64,000 bases of DNA from positions 1-64,000 of the forward strand of contig JASGDF010000084.1 in the NCBI GenBank assembly GCA_047607345.1, given 5' to 3'. Made by a program: the position numbers and the translations under genes. Of the stretch, positions 15,053 through 23,231 are shown in pieces; the first letter of the stretch is position 1, and every line of letters begins with the position of its first letter. Below the pieces are notes generated by a model. It ran no database searches, was not told where the DNA came from, and worked only from the letters and a program-made list of their open reading frames with translations. The stretch comes from Pseudomonas_S sp047607345. GTDB taxonomy: Bacteria > Pseudomonadota > Gammaproteobacteria > Xanthomonadales > Xanthomonadaceae.

Positions 15053-17431
15053 TCAACTGCGAATCCGGGCGCGGTACTCGCGCTCGGCGACGGTCACCAC
15101 CTCGGTCACGACGGCATCCACGTCTCGGTCAGTCAGGGTGCGTGAGTTATCCTGCAAAATCAAGCCCATAGCGAGGCTCTTGAAGCCCGGCTCGACGCCC
15201 GTGCCGACGTAGCGGTCGAATAGCTGGATCTCCCGCAGCAACGACCCGACCGCGCCGCGCACCGAGGCGGCCAGCGCCGCCCACTCCACGCCCTCCGGGA
15301 CCAGGAAGGCCAGGTCGCGGCGCACCGAGGGGTAGCGCGACAGCTCGGCGGCCCGCGGCAGCGCGCGCCGCGCCAGCGCCTCGTACTCCAGTTCGAAGCC
15401 GAACACGTCCACATCGATGCCCAGCGCCCGCGCCAGGCGCGGATGCAGCTGGCCAAGCCAGCCGATACGCTCGCCGTCGCGGTACACCTCGGCCGAGCGG
15501 CCCGGGTGCGCGAACGGCTGCGTCGAGCGGCGGTACTCGAGAACCGCACCGGACACGGCGGCCAGCGATTCCAGGTCGCCCTTCAAGTCGTGGAAGTCGA
15601 CCTTGCGTACTGGCTCACCCCACTGCAGAGCCAAGGCGTCGCCGCAGACCGCCGCCGCCACGCGCAAGCGCTCCACCGGGGCCGCGCCGGCCTGTACCGC
15701 GCGCCCAAACACCTTGCCCAGCTCGAACAGGCGTACCCGGCCGACCTGGCGCGCGGCATTGCGGCCCAGCGCCGCCACCAGCCCCGGCAACAGCTGCGGA
15801 CGCATCACCGCCAGCTCGGCCGACAACGGGTTGGCGAGCGAGACGGTATCCACGTCGAGCCGCCACTGTCCGAGCAGGCTGGCATCGACGAAAGCGTAAT
15901 TGATGGTCTCCTGCATCTCGCGCGCGACCAGCTGGCGACGCACGCTCGGCTCGTCCAACCGGGTCTCGCTCGGCATCGCGATACGCGCCGCGCCGCCCGG
16001 CAGCGTGGTCGGGATGCGCGCATAGCCGTGGATGCGCGCCAGCTCCTCGATCAGGTCTTCCTCGATCGCGACGTCGAAGCGGCGGCTCGGCGCGACAACC
16101 TTCCAGCCCTCGCCGGCTGCGGCCACGTCCATGCCCAGCGCGCGCAGGATGCGCTCGACCTCGGCATCCTCGATCGCGATGCCGAGCACGCGCTGCACGC
16201 GCGCGCGCCGCAGCGTGATCGTCGCCGGCCTCGGCAGGTCCGCGGCGCGGACCGCTTCGACCACCGGCGATGGCGTGCCTCCGGCCAGGTCGAGCACCAA
16301 CCGGGTGGCGTACTCGATCGCTACGCGCGGCAGTTCGGGATCCACCCCGCGCTCGAAGCGGTGGCTGGCATCGGTATGCAGGCCGAGCTTGCGGCCACGG
16401 CCCATGATCGCCGCCGGGGCGAAGTGTGCCGCCTCCAGGAACACGTTGCGGGTGGCCTCGGTGACGCGGGTGTCCCAGCCGCCCATCAGGCCGGCCAGGG
16501 CGATCGCGCGATCGCCGTCGGTGATGGCCAGGAAGCTGTCGTCGAGCTCGACCTCGCGGCCGTCGAGCAGCTTGAGCGATTCGCCGGCGCGCGACAGGCG
16601 CACGCCGATCGGCCCGGACAGGGTATCCAGGTCGAAGGCGTGCATCGGCTGGCCCAGCTCCAGCATCACGTACTGGGTGATGTCGACTAGCAGCGACACC
16701 GGGCGCACTCCGCTGCGGCGCAGTCTCTCGGCGATCCACAGCGGGGTCTTCGCGGCCGGATCGATGCCCTCGATCACGCGCCCCAGGTAGCGCGGCGCAG
16801 CGGCGCCCGCCTCCAGCGACACCGCCAGCTCGTGCGAGCCCACGGCCGGCACCGGCGCGGCCACGAACGGCACCACTTCGCTGGCGCAGGCAGCGGCCAC
16901 GTCGAAGGCGATGCCGCGCACGCTGAAGCAGTCGGCGCGGTTCGGAGTCAGCTTGATCTCGATGCTGGCGTCGGGCAGCCCCAGGTATTCGGCCAGCGCC
17001 TGGCCGACCGGCGCGTCGTCGGGCAGCTCGAACAGGCCCGAGGCATCGCTGTCCAGGCCCAGTTCCTTGGCCGAGCACAGCATGCCGTTGGACTCGACCC
17101 CGCGCAGCTTGGCGGCCGCAATCGTCAGCTCGCCGATCCGCGCGCCGACCAGCGCCAGCGGCGCGACCAGGCCGGCACGCGCATTCGGCGCACCGCAGAC
17201 GATCTGCAGCAGTTCGCCCTGCCCGGCATCGACCTTGCAGACCTGCAGCCGGTCCGCCTCCGGATGGCGCACCGCCTCGACGATACGCGCGACCACCACG
17301 TGCCGCAGCGAATCGCCCAGCGCCGCGACCTCCTCGACCTCCAGGCCGATCGCGGTCAGGGTGGCCGCCAGTTCGTCGCGGGAGGCCTGAGTGGGGACGT
17401 GGCTGCGCAACCAGTTTTCGCTGAATTTCAT
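15053..17431 (-). CDS. pheT: phenylalanyl-tRNA synthetase beta subunit
   Basis: A 792-residue subunit of the alpha2-beta2 enzyme that charges tRNA-Phe. In order: N-terminal B1 domain, tRNA-binding OB-like domain (residues 40-150, LQVCKVDAGQGELLQIVCGAPN), B3/B4 editing domain, B5, the catalytic-like core (VRRDLAFLVPEGVEW) and the C-terminal anticodon-binding ferredoxin-like domain ending at the stop. Length and order match bacterial PheT. It is separated from pheS by an inverted-repeat element (17443-17550) rather than the usual few bases, so coupling with pheS may be altered. Confidence 0.97.
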   Translation of the reverse strand: MKFSENWLRSHVPTQASRDELAATLTAIGLEVEEVAALGDSLRHVVVARIVEAVRHPEADRLQVCKVDAGQGELLQIVCGAPNARAGLVAPLALVGARIGELTIAAAKLRGVESNGMLCSAKELGLDSDASGLFELPDDAPVGQALAEYLGLPDASIEIKLTPNRADCFSVRGIAFDVAAACASEVVPFVAAPVPAVGSHELAVSLEAGAAAPRYLGRVIEGIDPAAKTPLWIAERLRRSGVRPVSLLVDITQYVMLELGQPMHAFDLDTLSGPIGVRLSRAGESLKLLDGREVELDDSFLAITDGDRAIALAGLMGGWDTRVTEATRNVFLEAAHFAPAAIMGRGRKLGLHTDASHRFERGVDPELPRVAIEYATRLVLDLAGGTPSPVVEAVRAADLPRPATITLRRARVQRVLGIAIEDAEVERILRALGMDVAAAGEGWKVVAPSRRFDVAIEEDLIEELARIHGYARIPTTLPGGAARIAMPSETRLDEPSVRRQLVAREMQETINYAFVDASLLGQWRLDVDTVSLANPLSAELAVMRPQLLPGLVAALGRNAARQVGRVRLFELGKVFGRAVQAGAAPVERLRVAAAVCGDALALQWGEPVRKVDFHDLKGDLESLAAVSGAVLEYRRSTQPFAHPGRSAEVYRDGERIGWLGQLHPRLARALGIDVDVFGFELEYEALARRALPRAAELSRYPSVRRDLAFLVPEGVEWAALAASVRGAVGSLLREIQLFDRYVGTGVEPGFKSLAMGLILQDNSRTLTDRDVDAVVTEVVTVAEREYRARIRS

Positions 17432-17442
17432 TCTGAAATTCC

Positions 17443-17550
17443 GGGATATGGGATTGGGGATTGGGGATTCGTAAAAGCGGATTCGTGCGCGGATTCAGGC
17501 CGGGGCCGGAATCCGCCTTTGCGAATTCCCAATCCCCAATCCCATATCCC
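17443..17550. repeat. long inverted repeat (GGGATTGGGG-type) between pheS and pheT
   Basis: Arms of about 29 bases (GGGATATGGGATTGGGGATT outward, and its reverse complement ending CCCATATCCC) with one mismatch, enclosing about 50 bases that hold a second weaker palindrome (GGATTC/GAATCC-type). It fills the pheS-pheT gap almost exactly. This GATTGGGGATT repeat is a familiar dispersed element of Xanthomonadaceae. In RNA it would make a strong stem inside the operon. Confidence 0.85.
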
Positions 17551-17555
17551 GCCGC

Positions 17556-18551
17556 TCAAGCAAACTGCCTGAGGAACCGCACGTCGTTCTCGAAGAACGC
17601 GCGCAGGTCGTTGACGCCGTAGCGCAGCATCGCGAAGCGCTCCACGCCCAGGCCGAAGGCGAAGCCGGTGTAGCGCTCCGGGTCGATGCCGCAGTTGCGC
17701 AGCACGTTCGGATGGACCATGCCGCAGCCGAGGACCTCCAGCCAGCGCGTGCTGCCGTCGGGCTGCTGCCAGGCGATGTCCACCTCCGCGCCGGGCTCGA
17801 CGAACGGGAAGTAGCTGGGACGGAAGCGCATCTCGAAATCGCGCTCGAAGAACGCGCGCACGAACTCGGCCAGCGTGCCCTTCAGGTCGGCGAAGGTCGA
17901 ATGCTCGTCGACCAGCAACCCCTCGACCTGGTGGAACATCGGCGAGTGGGTCTGGTCGCTGTCGCTGCGGTAGACCTTGCCGGCGGCGATCATCCGCAGC
18001 GGCGGGCGATGTGCGTCCATGTAGCGCACCTGTACGCCGGAGGTATGGGTGCGCAGCAGGCGCCCATCGCCGAAATAGAAGGTGTCGTGCATCGCCCGCG
18101 CCGGGTGGTGTGGCGGGAAGTTCAGCGCCTCGAAGTTGTGCCAGTCGTCCTCGATCTCCGGACCATCGGCCAGCTCGTAGCCCAGCCGCGCGAAGATCTC
18201 GGTAATGCGCTCCAGCGCGCGAGTGACCGGATGCAGGCCGCCACGCTCGCCGCGCCGGCCCGGCAGGGTCACGTCGATCTGTTCGCCAGCCAGACGGGCG
18301 TCCAGCGCCGCGTTCTCCAGCACCGCGCGGCGCTCGCCGAGCGCGCCGGAAACCGCGTCGCGGACCACGTTGATCGCCTCGCCGGCCGCCTTGCGTTGCT
18401 CGGGCGGCAACCCGCCGAGTTGCTTGAGCTGGGCGGTGACGCTACCACTCTTGCCCAGCAGGGCGACGCGCAACGCCTCCAACTGCTCGGGGTTCTGCGC
18501 GGCGGCGATGTCCGCCAGCGCCTGTTTGCCCAGGGTCTCGATGTCGCTCAT
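17556..18551 (-). CDS. pheS: phenylalanyl-tRNA synthetase alpha subunit
   Basis: A 331-residue catalytic subunit of PheRS. An N-terminal coiled coil (DIETLGKQALADIAAAQN) is followed by class II motifs: HPARAMHDTFYF, then LLRTHTSGVQVRYM, QVEGLLVDEHSTF, and the C-terminal GLGVERFAMLRYGVNDLR. It activates Phe and forms the heterotetramer with PheT. I chose the ATG at 18551; the frame upstream runs through the intergenic repeat and is not coding. A terminator at 18630-18663 separates it from rplT. Confidence 0.97.
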   Translation of the reverse strand: MSDIETLGKQALADIAAAQNPEQLEALRVALLGKSGSVTAQLKQLGGLPPEQRKAAGEAINVVRDAVSGALGERRAVLENAALDARLAGEQIDVTLPGRRGERGGLHPVTRALERITEIFARLGYELADGPEIEDDWHNFEALNFPPHHPARAMHDTFYFGDGRLLRTHTSGVQVRYMDAHRPPLRMIAAGKVYRSDSDQTHSPMFHQVEGLLVDEHSTFADLKGTLAEFVRAFFERDFEMRFRPSYFPFVEPGAEVDIAWQQPDGSTRWLEVLGCGMVHPNVLRNCGIDPERYTGFAFGLGVERFAMLRYGVNDLRAFFENDVRFLRQFA

Positions 18552-18610
18552 GGATTCCGGCACCCGTTCTGCCTTGCTGAAAAAGATCCCCGCACAACTG
18601 ATGCGCGGCG

Positions 18611-18730
18611 CTCTTGCGAGGGACTCGCCAAAAGCAAAAGGGGAAGGGCTCGCGCCCTTCCCCTGCATATCGGCGATGCACCCCTGCGAAAGTCCGCACA
18701 CGGATGTGCGGGCTCTTGCCAGGGACTCGC
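18611..18730. repeat. direct repeats flanking the rplT-pheS terminator
   Basis: CTCTTGCGAGGGACTCGC (18611-18628) and CTCTTGCCAGGGACTCGC (18713-18730) differ at one base, are 102 bases apart and bracket two hairpins. Together they fill the rplT-pheS gap and look like a small dispersed intergenic repeat unit. Confidence 0.65.
18630..18663 (-). terminator. rplT terminator / pheS attenuator
   Basis: A 10-base GC stem (GGGGAAGGGC with GCCCTTCCCC) and a TCGC loop, followed on the minus strand by CTTTTGCTTTT. It can end the infC-rpmI-rplT transcript before pheS. No phenylalanine-rich leader peptide like pheM is obvious. Confidence 0.8.
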
Positions 18731-18732
18731 AA

Positions 18733-19092
18733 CTATGCCGCGAGCGCGCCCTTCGCCTTCTCTGCCAGCGCGGCAAAACCGGCCGCGTCGTGCACGGCGA
18801 TGTCCGCCAGCACCTTGCGATCCAGGGTGATGCCAGCCTTCAGCAGGCCGTTCATGAAGCGGCTGTAGCTCAGGCCGTTGATGCGGGCCGCCGCGTTGAT
18901 GCGGGTGATCCACAGCGAGCGGAAATTGCGCTTCTTCTGCTTGCGGCCGATGTAGGCGTACTGCTGTGCCTTAATGACCGCCTGCTTGGCGACGCGGAAG
19001 ACCTTGCGGCGGGCATTGTAGTAGCCCTTCGCCAGGGTCAGGATTTTCTTGTGACGGCGGCGCGCCTGCACGCCACGCTTGACTCGTGCCAT
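18733..19092 (-). CDS. rplT: 50S ribosomal protein L20
   Basis: A 119-residue ribosomal protein (MARVKRGVQARRRHKKIL, GYYNARRKVFRVAKQAV, RKQKKRNFRSLWITRINAAAR). It binds 23S rRNA early in 50S assembly and in many bacteria represses its own operon by binding the rpmI leader. Normal length and position after rpmI (10-base gap). Confidence 0.98.
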   Translation of the reverse strand: MARVKRGVQARRRHKKILTLAKGYYNARRKVFRVAKQAVIKAQQYAYIGRKQKKRNFRSLWITRINAAARINGLSYSRFMNGLLKAGITLDRKVLADIAVHDAAGFAALAEKAKGALAA

Positions 19093-19102
19093 TGTTCAGT
19101 CC

Positions 19103-19300
19103 TCAGAGGTAGGGAAGCATGCGGTCCAGACGGCCTGCGTCTTCTGCGCGGACGTGGTTCGTCTGCCGCAGGTTGCGCTTCCGCTTGGTCGCCTTCTTGG
19201 TGAGGATGTGGCTACGGTTGGCGTGGCCTGCCTTGTACTTGCCGGAGGCGGTCTTGCGGAAACGCTTGGCCGCCGCCCGGTTGGTCTTGATCTTGGGCAT
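19103..19300 (-). CDS. rpmI: 50S ribosomal protein L35
   Basis: A 65-residue basic ribosomal protein (MPKIKTNRAAAKRFRKTASG, KATKRKRNLRQTNHV, LPYL end). It lies between infC and rplT as in most bacteria. The gap to infC here is 361 bases, longer than usual, so it may have its own promoter or a regulatory leader. Confidence 0.98.
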   Translation of the reverse strand: MPKIKTNRAAAKRFRKTASGKYKAGHANRSHILTKKATKRKRNLRQTNHVRAEDAGRLDRMLPYL

Positions 19301-19661
19301 TGCTATGTCCTTGATGGTGTTATGTCACTGACGAGGGCGGCGGCCTTGGCCACGCTTTCCATCCTTGCCCTGCCTGCTTGTAAGCCCCTGATTCCCAAGG
19401 AAACCGGGACTGGTCCTGTACCGCTCGCGCGGCCCCCGACGAATCGGAGCCGCCTATCATGCCAGATCGCGGAATGCCTTGCAAATCAGCGGATTGGCGC
19501 CGCGCTTCGGGCAAATGACTTGCAGGCCACCGGCTCGCACCCGGCCGAACATCCTCGCGCTGTGCGCGAGGGCCGGGGATCGAAGATCCAGGGGACTTCC
19601 GTGACAATCACGGAAGGCGCCGGGTCCCCGCCTTCGCGGGGACGACGGAGAGCAGCGGTCC
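19301..19661. other. infC-rpmI intergenic region
   Basis: 361 bases with no convincing gene. It contains two hairpins at 19596-19643 and an unstructured-looking stretch of ordinary GC content. This is where an L20-type autoregulatory leader would lie, but I could not trace a pseudoknot by eye. Confidence 0.5.
19596..19643. repeat. two adjacent hairpins after infC (REP-like)
   Basis: CTTCCGTGA-CAA-TCACGGAAG (19596-19616) followed by GTCCCCGC-CTTC-GCGGGGAC (19624-19643). The second is a familiar dispersed hairpin of this family (CCCCGCCTTCGCGGGG). They lie 19 bases past the infC stop and may slow or end transcription, but no T-run follows on the minus strand. Confidence 0.7.
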
Positions 19662-20189
19662 TTACGACTTCTTCTTCGGCGCGATCATCATGACCATCTG
19701 CCGCCCTTCCAGGCGCGGGCGCGACTCGATCACGATCTCGTCGCCCAGGTCGGCCTCGATGCGGGCCGCCATCTCGCGGCCCAGCTCCTGGTGGCTCATC
19801 TCGCGGCCACGGAAGCGGATGTTGACCTTGACCTTGTCGCCCTCCTCCAGGAAGCGGCGCATGTTGCGCAGCTTGATCTGGTAGTCGCCCTCGTCGGTGA
19901 CCGGACGGAACTTGAGCTCCTTGATCTCGACCTGCTTGGTCTTCTTCTTGGCCTCGTTGGCCTTCTTCTGCTGCTCGAACTTGAACTTGCCGAAGTCCAT
20001 GATCTTGCAGACCGGCGGATCGGCCTGCGGCTGGATCTCGACCAGATCCAGGCCCTCGCCCTCAGCCATCGAAAGCGCCTCGTCGCGCGACAGCACGCCG
20101 ATCATCTCACCGTCGCTACCGATCACGCGGACGCGCGGAACCCGGATTTCCTGGTTCCTGCGGTTTTGTTTGTTGTCAGGGGTACTGAT
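19662..20189 (-). CDS. infC: translation initiation factor IF-3, ATC start
   Basis: A 175-residue factor that keeps 30S subunits free and proofreads the start codon. The N-domain (NRRNQEIRVPRVRVIGSDGE, QADPPVCKIMDFGKFKFE) and C-domain (VEIKELKFRPVTDEGDYQIK, RGREMSHQELG, KKKS end) are complete. There is no ATG/GTG/TTG at the right place. The family N-terminus STPDNKQNRRN is preceded by ATC at 20187-20189 with GGGAGA 8 bases upstream. A rare AUN start is characteristic of infC and lets IF-3 repress its own synthesis. The open frame further upstream enters the thrS end and is not coding. Confidence 0.95.
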   Translation of the reverse strand: MSTPDNKQNRRNQEIRVPRVRVIGSDGEMIGVLSRDEALSMAEGEGLDLVEIQPQADPPVCKIMDFGKFKFEQQKKANEAKKKTKQVEIKELKFRPVTDEGDYQIKLRNMRRFLEEGDKVKVNIRFRGREMSHQELGREMAARIEADLGDEIVIESRPRLEGRQMVMMIAPKKKS

Positions 20190-20253
20190 TGTTGCAATCT
20201 CCCAGTGGAATCGAACCGGCACTTCCGGATCATCCAGACCGGCCGGGGTTGGC

Positions 20254-22158
20254 TTAGGCTGCCTGCTCCGCGCGCAGGCGCTCGATGAAGGCGGAGACCG
20301 ACATCGTCCCCAGGTCCTCGCCCGAGCGCGTCCGCACGGCGACCGCGCCATTTTCCTTCTCGCGGTCGCCGACCACCAGCAGGTATGGCACGCGCTGCAG
20401 CGTATGCTCGCGAATCTTATAGCCGATCTTCTCGTTCCGCAAATCGGCCTCGACCCGGAAGCCTTGATTTGCAAGGGTTTTCCTTACCGAATCGACATAT
20501 TCGGCCTGGGCGTCTGTGATATTGGCCACCACCACCTGCACCGGCGCCAGCCAGGCCGGGAAGGAACCGGCATGGTGCTCGATCAGGATGCCGATGAAAC
20601 GCTCCATCGATCCGACGATCGCCCGGTGCAGCATCACCGGGTGCTGCTTCTGGCTGTTCTCGTCGACGTATTCAGCGCCCAGGCGCTGCGGCATCATGAA
20701 ATCGACCTGTATCGTGCCCAGCTGCCAGGTACGGCCGATCGCGTCCTTCAGGTGGTACTCGATCTTCGGGCCGTAGAAGGCGCCCTCGCCCGGCAGTTCC
20801 TGCCAGCTCACGCCGTTGCGGCTCAGCGCCGAACGCAGCGCGTCCTCGGCCCGGTCCCAGATGGCGTCGTCGCCCAGGCGCTTTTCCGGGCGCAGCGCGA
20901 TCTTGATCTGGATGTCCTCGAAGCCGAAGTCCGAATAGACCTTCAGCGCCTGCTGGTGGAACGCGGTCACCTCGGCCTCGATCTGCGCCTCGGTGCAGAA
21001 GATGTGGCCGTCGTCCTGCGTGAAGCCACGCACGCGCAGGATGCCGTGCAGCGCGCCGGACGGCTCGTTGCGGTGGCAGGCGCCGAACTCGCCGTAGCGG
21101 ATCGGCAGGTCGCGGTAGCTGTGCAGGCCCTGGTTGAACACCTGGACGTGGCCCGGGCAGTTCATCGGCTTGACCGCGTAGGTGCGCTTCTCCGACTCGG
21201 TGAAGAACATGTTCTCCTGGTAGTTGTCCCAGTGGCCGGACTTCTGCCACAGCGACACGTCCAGGATCTGCGGGCAGCGCACCTCGCCGTAGCCGCTCTC
21301 GCGGTAGACCCGGCGCATGTACTGCTCGACCACCTGCCAGATCGACCAGCCCTTGGGATGCCAGAACACCAGGCCAGGCCCCTCCTCCTGCAGGTGGAAC
21401 AGGTCCTGGGCCTTGCCGATGCGGCGGTGGTCGCGCTTCTCGGCCTCCTCGATACGCTGGATGTAGGCCTCGAGCTGCTTCTTGTCGGCCCAGGCAGTGC
21501 CGTAGATGCGCTGCAGCTGCTCGTTCTGAGCGTCGCCGCGCCAGTAGGCGCCGGAGATCCGGGTCAGCTTGAACGCCTTCAGGAAGCGCGTATTGGGCAC
21601 GTGCGGACCACGGCACATGTCCACATACTCCTGGTGGTGATACATGCCCATCGCGACGACATCCTCCGGCATGTCCTCGATCAGGCGCAGCTTGTAGTCC
21701 TCGCCGCGCGAGCTGAAGATCTCGACCACCTCGGCGCGCGGGGTCATCTTCTTGACCACGTCGTAGTCCTGGGCGATCAGCTCGCCCATGCGCTTTTCGA
21801 TCGCGGCCAGGTCCTCCGGCGTGAACGGGCGCTCGGAGTGGATGTCGTAGTAGAAGCCCTCGGCGATGACCGGGCCGATCACCATCTTCGCGTCCGGGTA
21901 CAGCTGCTTGACCGCGTGGCCGACCAGGTGCGCGCAGGAGTGGCGGATGATCTCCACGCCCTCCTCGTCCTTGGCGGTGATGATGCGCAGGCTGACGTCG
22001 TGGTCGATGACGTCGCTGGCGTCCACCAGCACGCCGTCGACCGAACCGGCGATGGTGGCCTTGGCCAGACCGGCGCCGATCGACTGGGCGACCTGCATGA
22101 CGGAGACGGGGGCTTCGAATTCACGGCGGCTGCCGTCGGGGAGCGTGATGGCGATCAT
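20254..22158 (-). CDS. thrS: threonyl-tRNA synthetase
   Basis: A 634-residue class II synthetase charging tRNA-Thr. Order: TGS domain (MIAITLPDGSRREFEAPVSV), editing domain with HSCAHLVGHAVKQLYP and the His/Cys site, catalytic core (GPGLVFWHPKGW, KPMNCPGHVQVF, HRNEPSGALHG, RVRGFTQDDGHIF) and C-terminal anticodon-binding domain (VVVANITDAQAEYVD, NEKIGYKIREH). Cys, His and His zinc ligands are in place. I chose the ATG at 22158, where the TGS domain begins. Upstream lies a REP element and a predicted Thr-codon attenuator (22249-22325). Confidence 0.98.
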   Translation of the reverse strand: MIAITLPDGSRREFEAPVSVMQVAQSIGAGLAKATIAGSVDGVLVDASDVIDHDVSLRIITAKDEEGVEIIRHSCAHLVGHAVKQLYPDAKMVIGPVIAEGFYYDIHSERPFTPEDLAAIEKRMGELIAQDYDVVKKMTPRAEVVEIFSSRGEDYKLRLIEDMPEDVVAMGMYHHQEYVDMCRGPHVPNTRFLKAFKLTRISGAYWRGDAQNEQLQRIYGTAWADKKQLEAYIQRIEEAEKRDHRRIGKAQDLFHLQEEGPGLVFWHPKGWSIWQVVEQYMRRVYRESGYGEVRCPQILDVSLWQKSGHWDNYQENMFFTESEKRTYAVKPMNCPGHVQVFNQGLHSYRDLPIRYGEFGACHRNEPSGALHGILRVRGFTQDDGHIFCTEAQIEAEVTAFHQQALKVYSDFGFEDIQIKIALRPEKRLGDDAIWDRAEDALRSALSRNGVSWQELPGEGAFYGPKIEYHLKDAIGRTWQLGTIQVDFMMPQRLGAEYVDENSQKQHPVMLHRAIVGSMERFIGILIEHHAGSFPAWLAPVQVVVANITDAQAEYVDSVRKTLANQGFRVEADLRNEKIGYKIREHTLQRVPYLLVVGDREKENGAVAVRTRSGEDLGTMSVSAFIERLRAEQAA

Positions 22159-22177
22159 GGGGTGTCGGATGTTTTTC

Positions 22178-22245
22178 GTGGGAGCGACCTCAGCCGCAAC
22201 CGGGCGTTGCCGGTGAAGCCTCATCGCGGCTGAAGCCGCTCCCAC
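22178..22245. repeat. REP-like palindrome in thrS leader
   Basis: GTGGGAGCGACCTCAGCCGC and its imperfect reverse complement GCGGCTGAAGCCGCTCCCAC flank a GCCGGTGAAGCC-type loop region. It is a diverged relative of the element at both ends of the window and sits between the thrS attenuator and the thrS start, so it is transcribed in the leader. Confidence 0.85.
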
Positions 22246-22248
22246 ATG

Positions 22249-22280
22249 CAAAAAATCAAAAGGCGCCGTCCGGCGCCTTT
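22249..22280 (-). terminator. thrS leader terminator (attenuator)
   Basis: AAAGGCGCCG and CGGCGCCTTT form a 9-10 base stem, followed on the minus strand by TTGATTTTTTG. It lies 18 bases past the stop of a Thr-rich leader ORF and about 90 bases before thrS. Confidence 0.8.
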
Positions 22281-22298
22281 GCGGAGCCGCGGCAAGGA

Positions 22299-22325
22299 TC
22301 AACAATGGGCGGTGGTAGTGCTCAT
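22299..22325 (-). CDS. predicted thrS leader peptide MSTTTAHC
   Basis: A minus-strand ORF of eight codons, ATG-AGC-ACT-ACC-ACC-GCC-CAT-TGT-TGA: three consecutive Thr codons right before an intrinsic terminator and upstream of the Thr-charging enzyme. This is the layout of a ribosome-mediated attenuator: stalling at Thr codons when charged tRNA-Thr is scarce would prevent the terminator and raise thrS expression. No strong Shine-Dalgarno is visible, and I did not resolve the competing antiterminator pairing. Confidence 0.6.
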   Translation of the reverse strand: MSTTTAHC

Positions 22326-22612
22326 GTCGCACGCTGGGCCGGCGTTGACCGCGGGCCACCTATGCCTGGATGCAGGAGGGATAACGGTGGAATGGTAAAC
22401 CAACCCGGGCGCGGGCGCGACACCGCGATCCAGCCACCGTGGCATGATGCGGCCAGTCTTCGCACGGGAAGCGCATCGGCATCAAGGGCAAGGCCACCTC
22501 ACCGGACCTCGCGGTGCAATGTCATTGGGCCGGACGTCTTTATCGCGGTGAAGTACGCCCATCCGCATGATTGCTTTTCCGAGACGGCATGCCGTGATCG
22601 CGCTCGAAGGAT

Positions 22613-22922
22613 TCAAACCCCACCTGCATAAGCCTGCATGAGCCGATCCAAGAAACCAGACAGCTTCTGATTCATGTCGGCATAGTCGTTGCCACGCAGG
22701 GCCTCGGGCTGCTGCACGAATCGGTGTCCGGCAAGCGCTGCCAGTCGTGTTCGGATACCTCGATCAACAGCTCGATCACGCCGGGGGTGAATTCCACCGT
22801 ACACGAGCGAGCCGTATTCGACGATCTGGCGGGGACAGCCTTCGCTGGCTGCAAGAATCCTGGCGTTCCCGGTCAACCCCGGCATGCGAGCAGATACCAC
22901 CCGATGCGCCTCTGCATCAATA
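22613..22922 (-). pseudogene. decayed coding remnant of unknown family
   Basis: Protein-like segments appear in different minus-strand frames: AEAHRVVSARMPGLTGN and ILAASEGCPRQIVEYGSLV, then a shift to GVIELLIEVSEHDWQRLPDT, then a shift back to QQPEALRGNDYADMNQKL and FLDRLMQAYAGG. Two frameshifts in a short stretch suggest a broken gene. I do not recognise the family. The surrounding 22326-23231 holds no intact gene. Confidence 0.35.
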
Positions 22923-22924
22923 GC

Positions 22925-23050
22925 CTGAGGCGCCGGGTGACAGATTCGTTGATCGGTTCCAGCTGCATGTCATTACGAATAACAGCGTAGAAAGCTCAGC
23001 GCAACAACAATAATTCGCTTTGAATTCTTGGACCATTGATGGCCCAAGTT
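22925..23050. repeat. diverged long repeat, left copy
   Basis: About 125 bases running from CCTGAGGCGCCGGGTGACAG to TTGGACCATTGATGGCCCAA. The same order of blocks (CCTGAGG, CTGCATGTC, GCGCAACAA, CCATTGATGGCCCAA) recurs at 25715-25866 in the same orientation. It ends in the palindrome TTGGNCCATTGATGGCCCAA. Confidence 0.6.
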
Positions 23051-23231
23051 CGCTCGGCGTCGGTGGGAGCATCGGGACGTTGAGGTACGGGCAGGTGCCG
23101 TCGGTCGGATCGAGAGCACCAAGCCTCAGGGGGGCTGTGAGGCGTAGCAATCACACCCTGATCGTTCATGCAGACCGGCCTCGACGCCGTTGCCATCCCG
23201 GGTTGACTTAAGTACCACTGAGTGTCACACT

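Noticed and set aside
17432..17555. A hidden gene or RNA between pheS and pheT
   Set aside because: The interval is fully explained by the long GGGATTGGGG-type inverted repeat.
18552..18732. pheM-like phenylalanine leader peptide
   Set aside because: The leader frame here has only scattered Phe codons and no clear short ORF placed before the terminator; the region is repeat-like instead.
19897..22233. A 778-codon plus-strand open frame
   Set aside because: It is antisense to thrS and infC, both unmistakable. It has no family-like sequence of its own.
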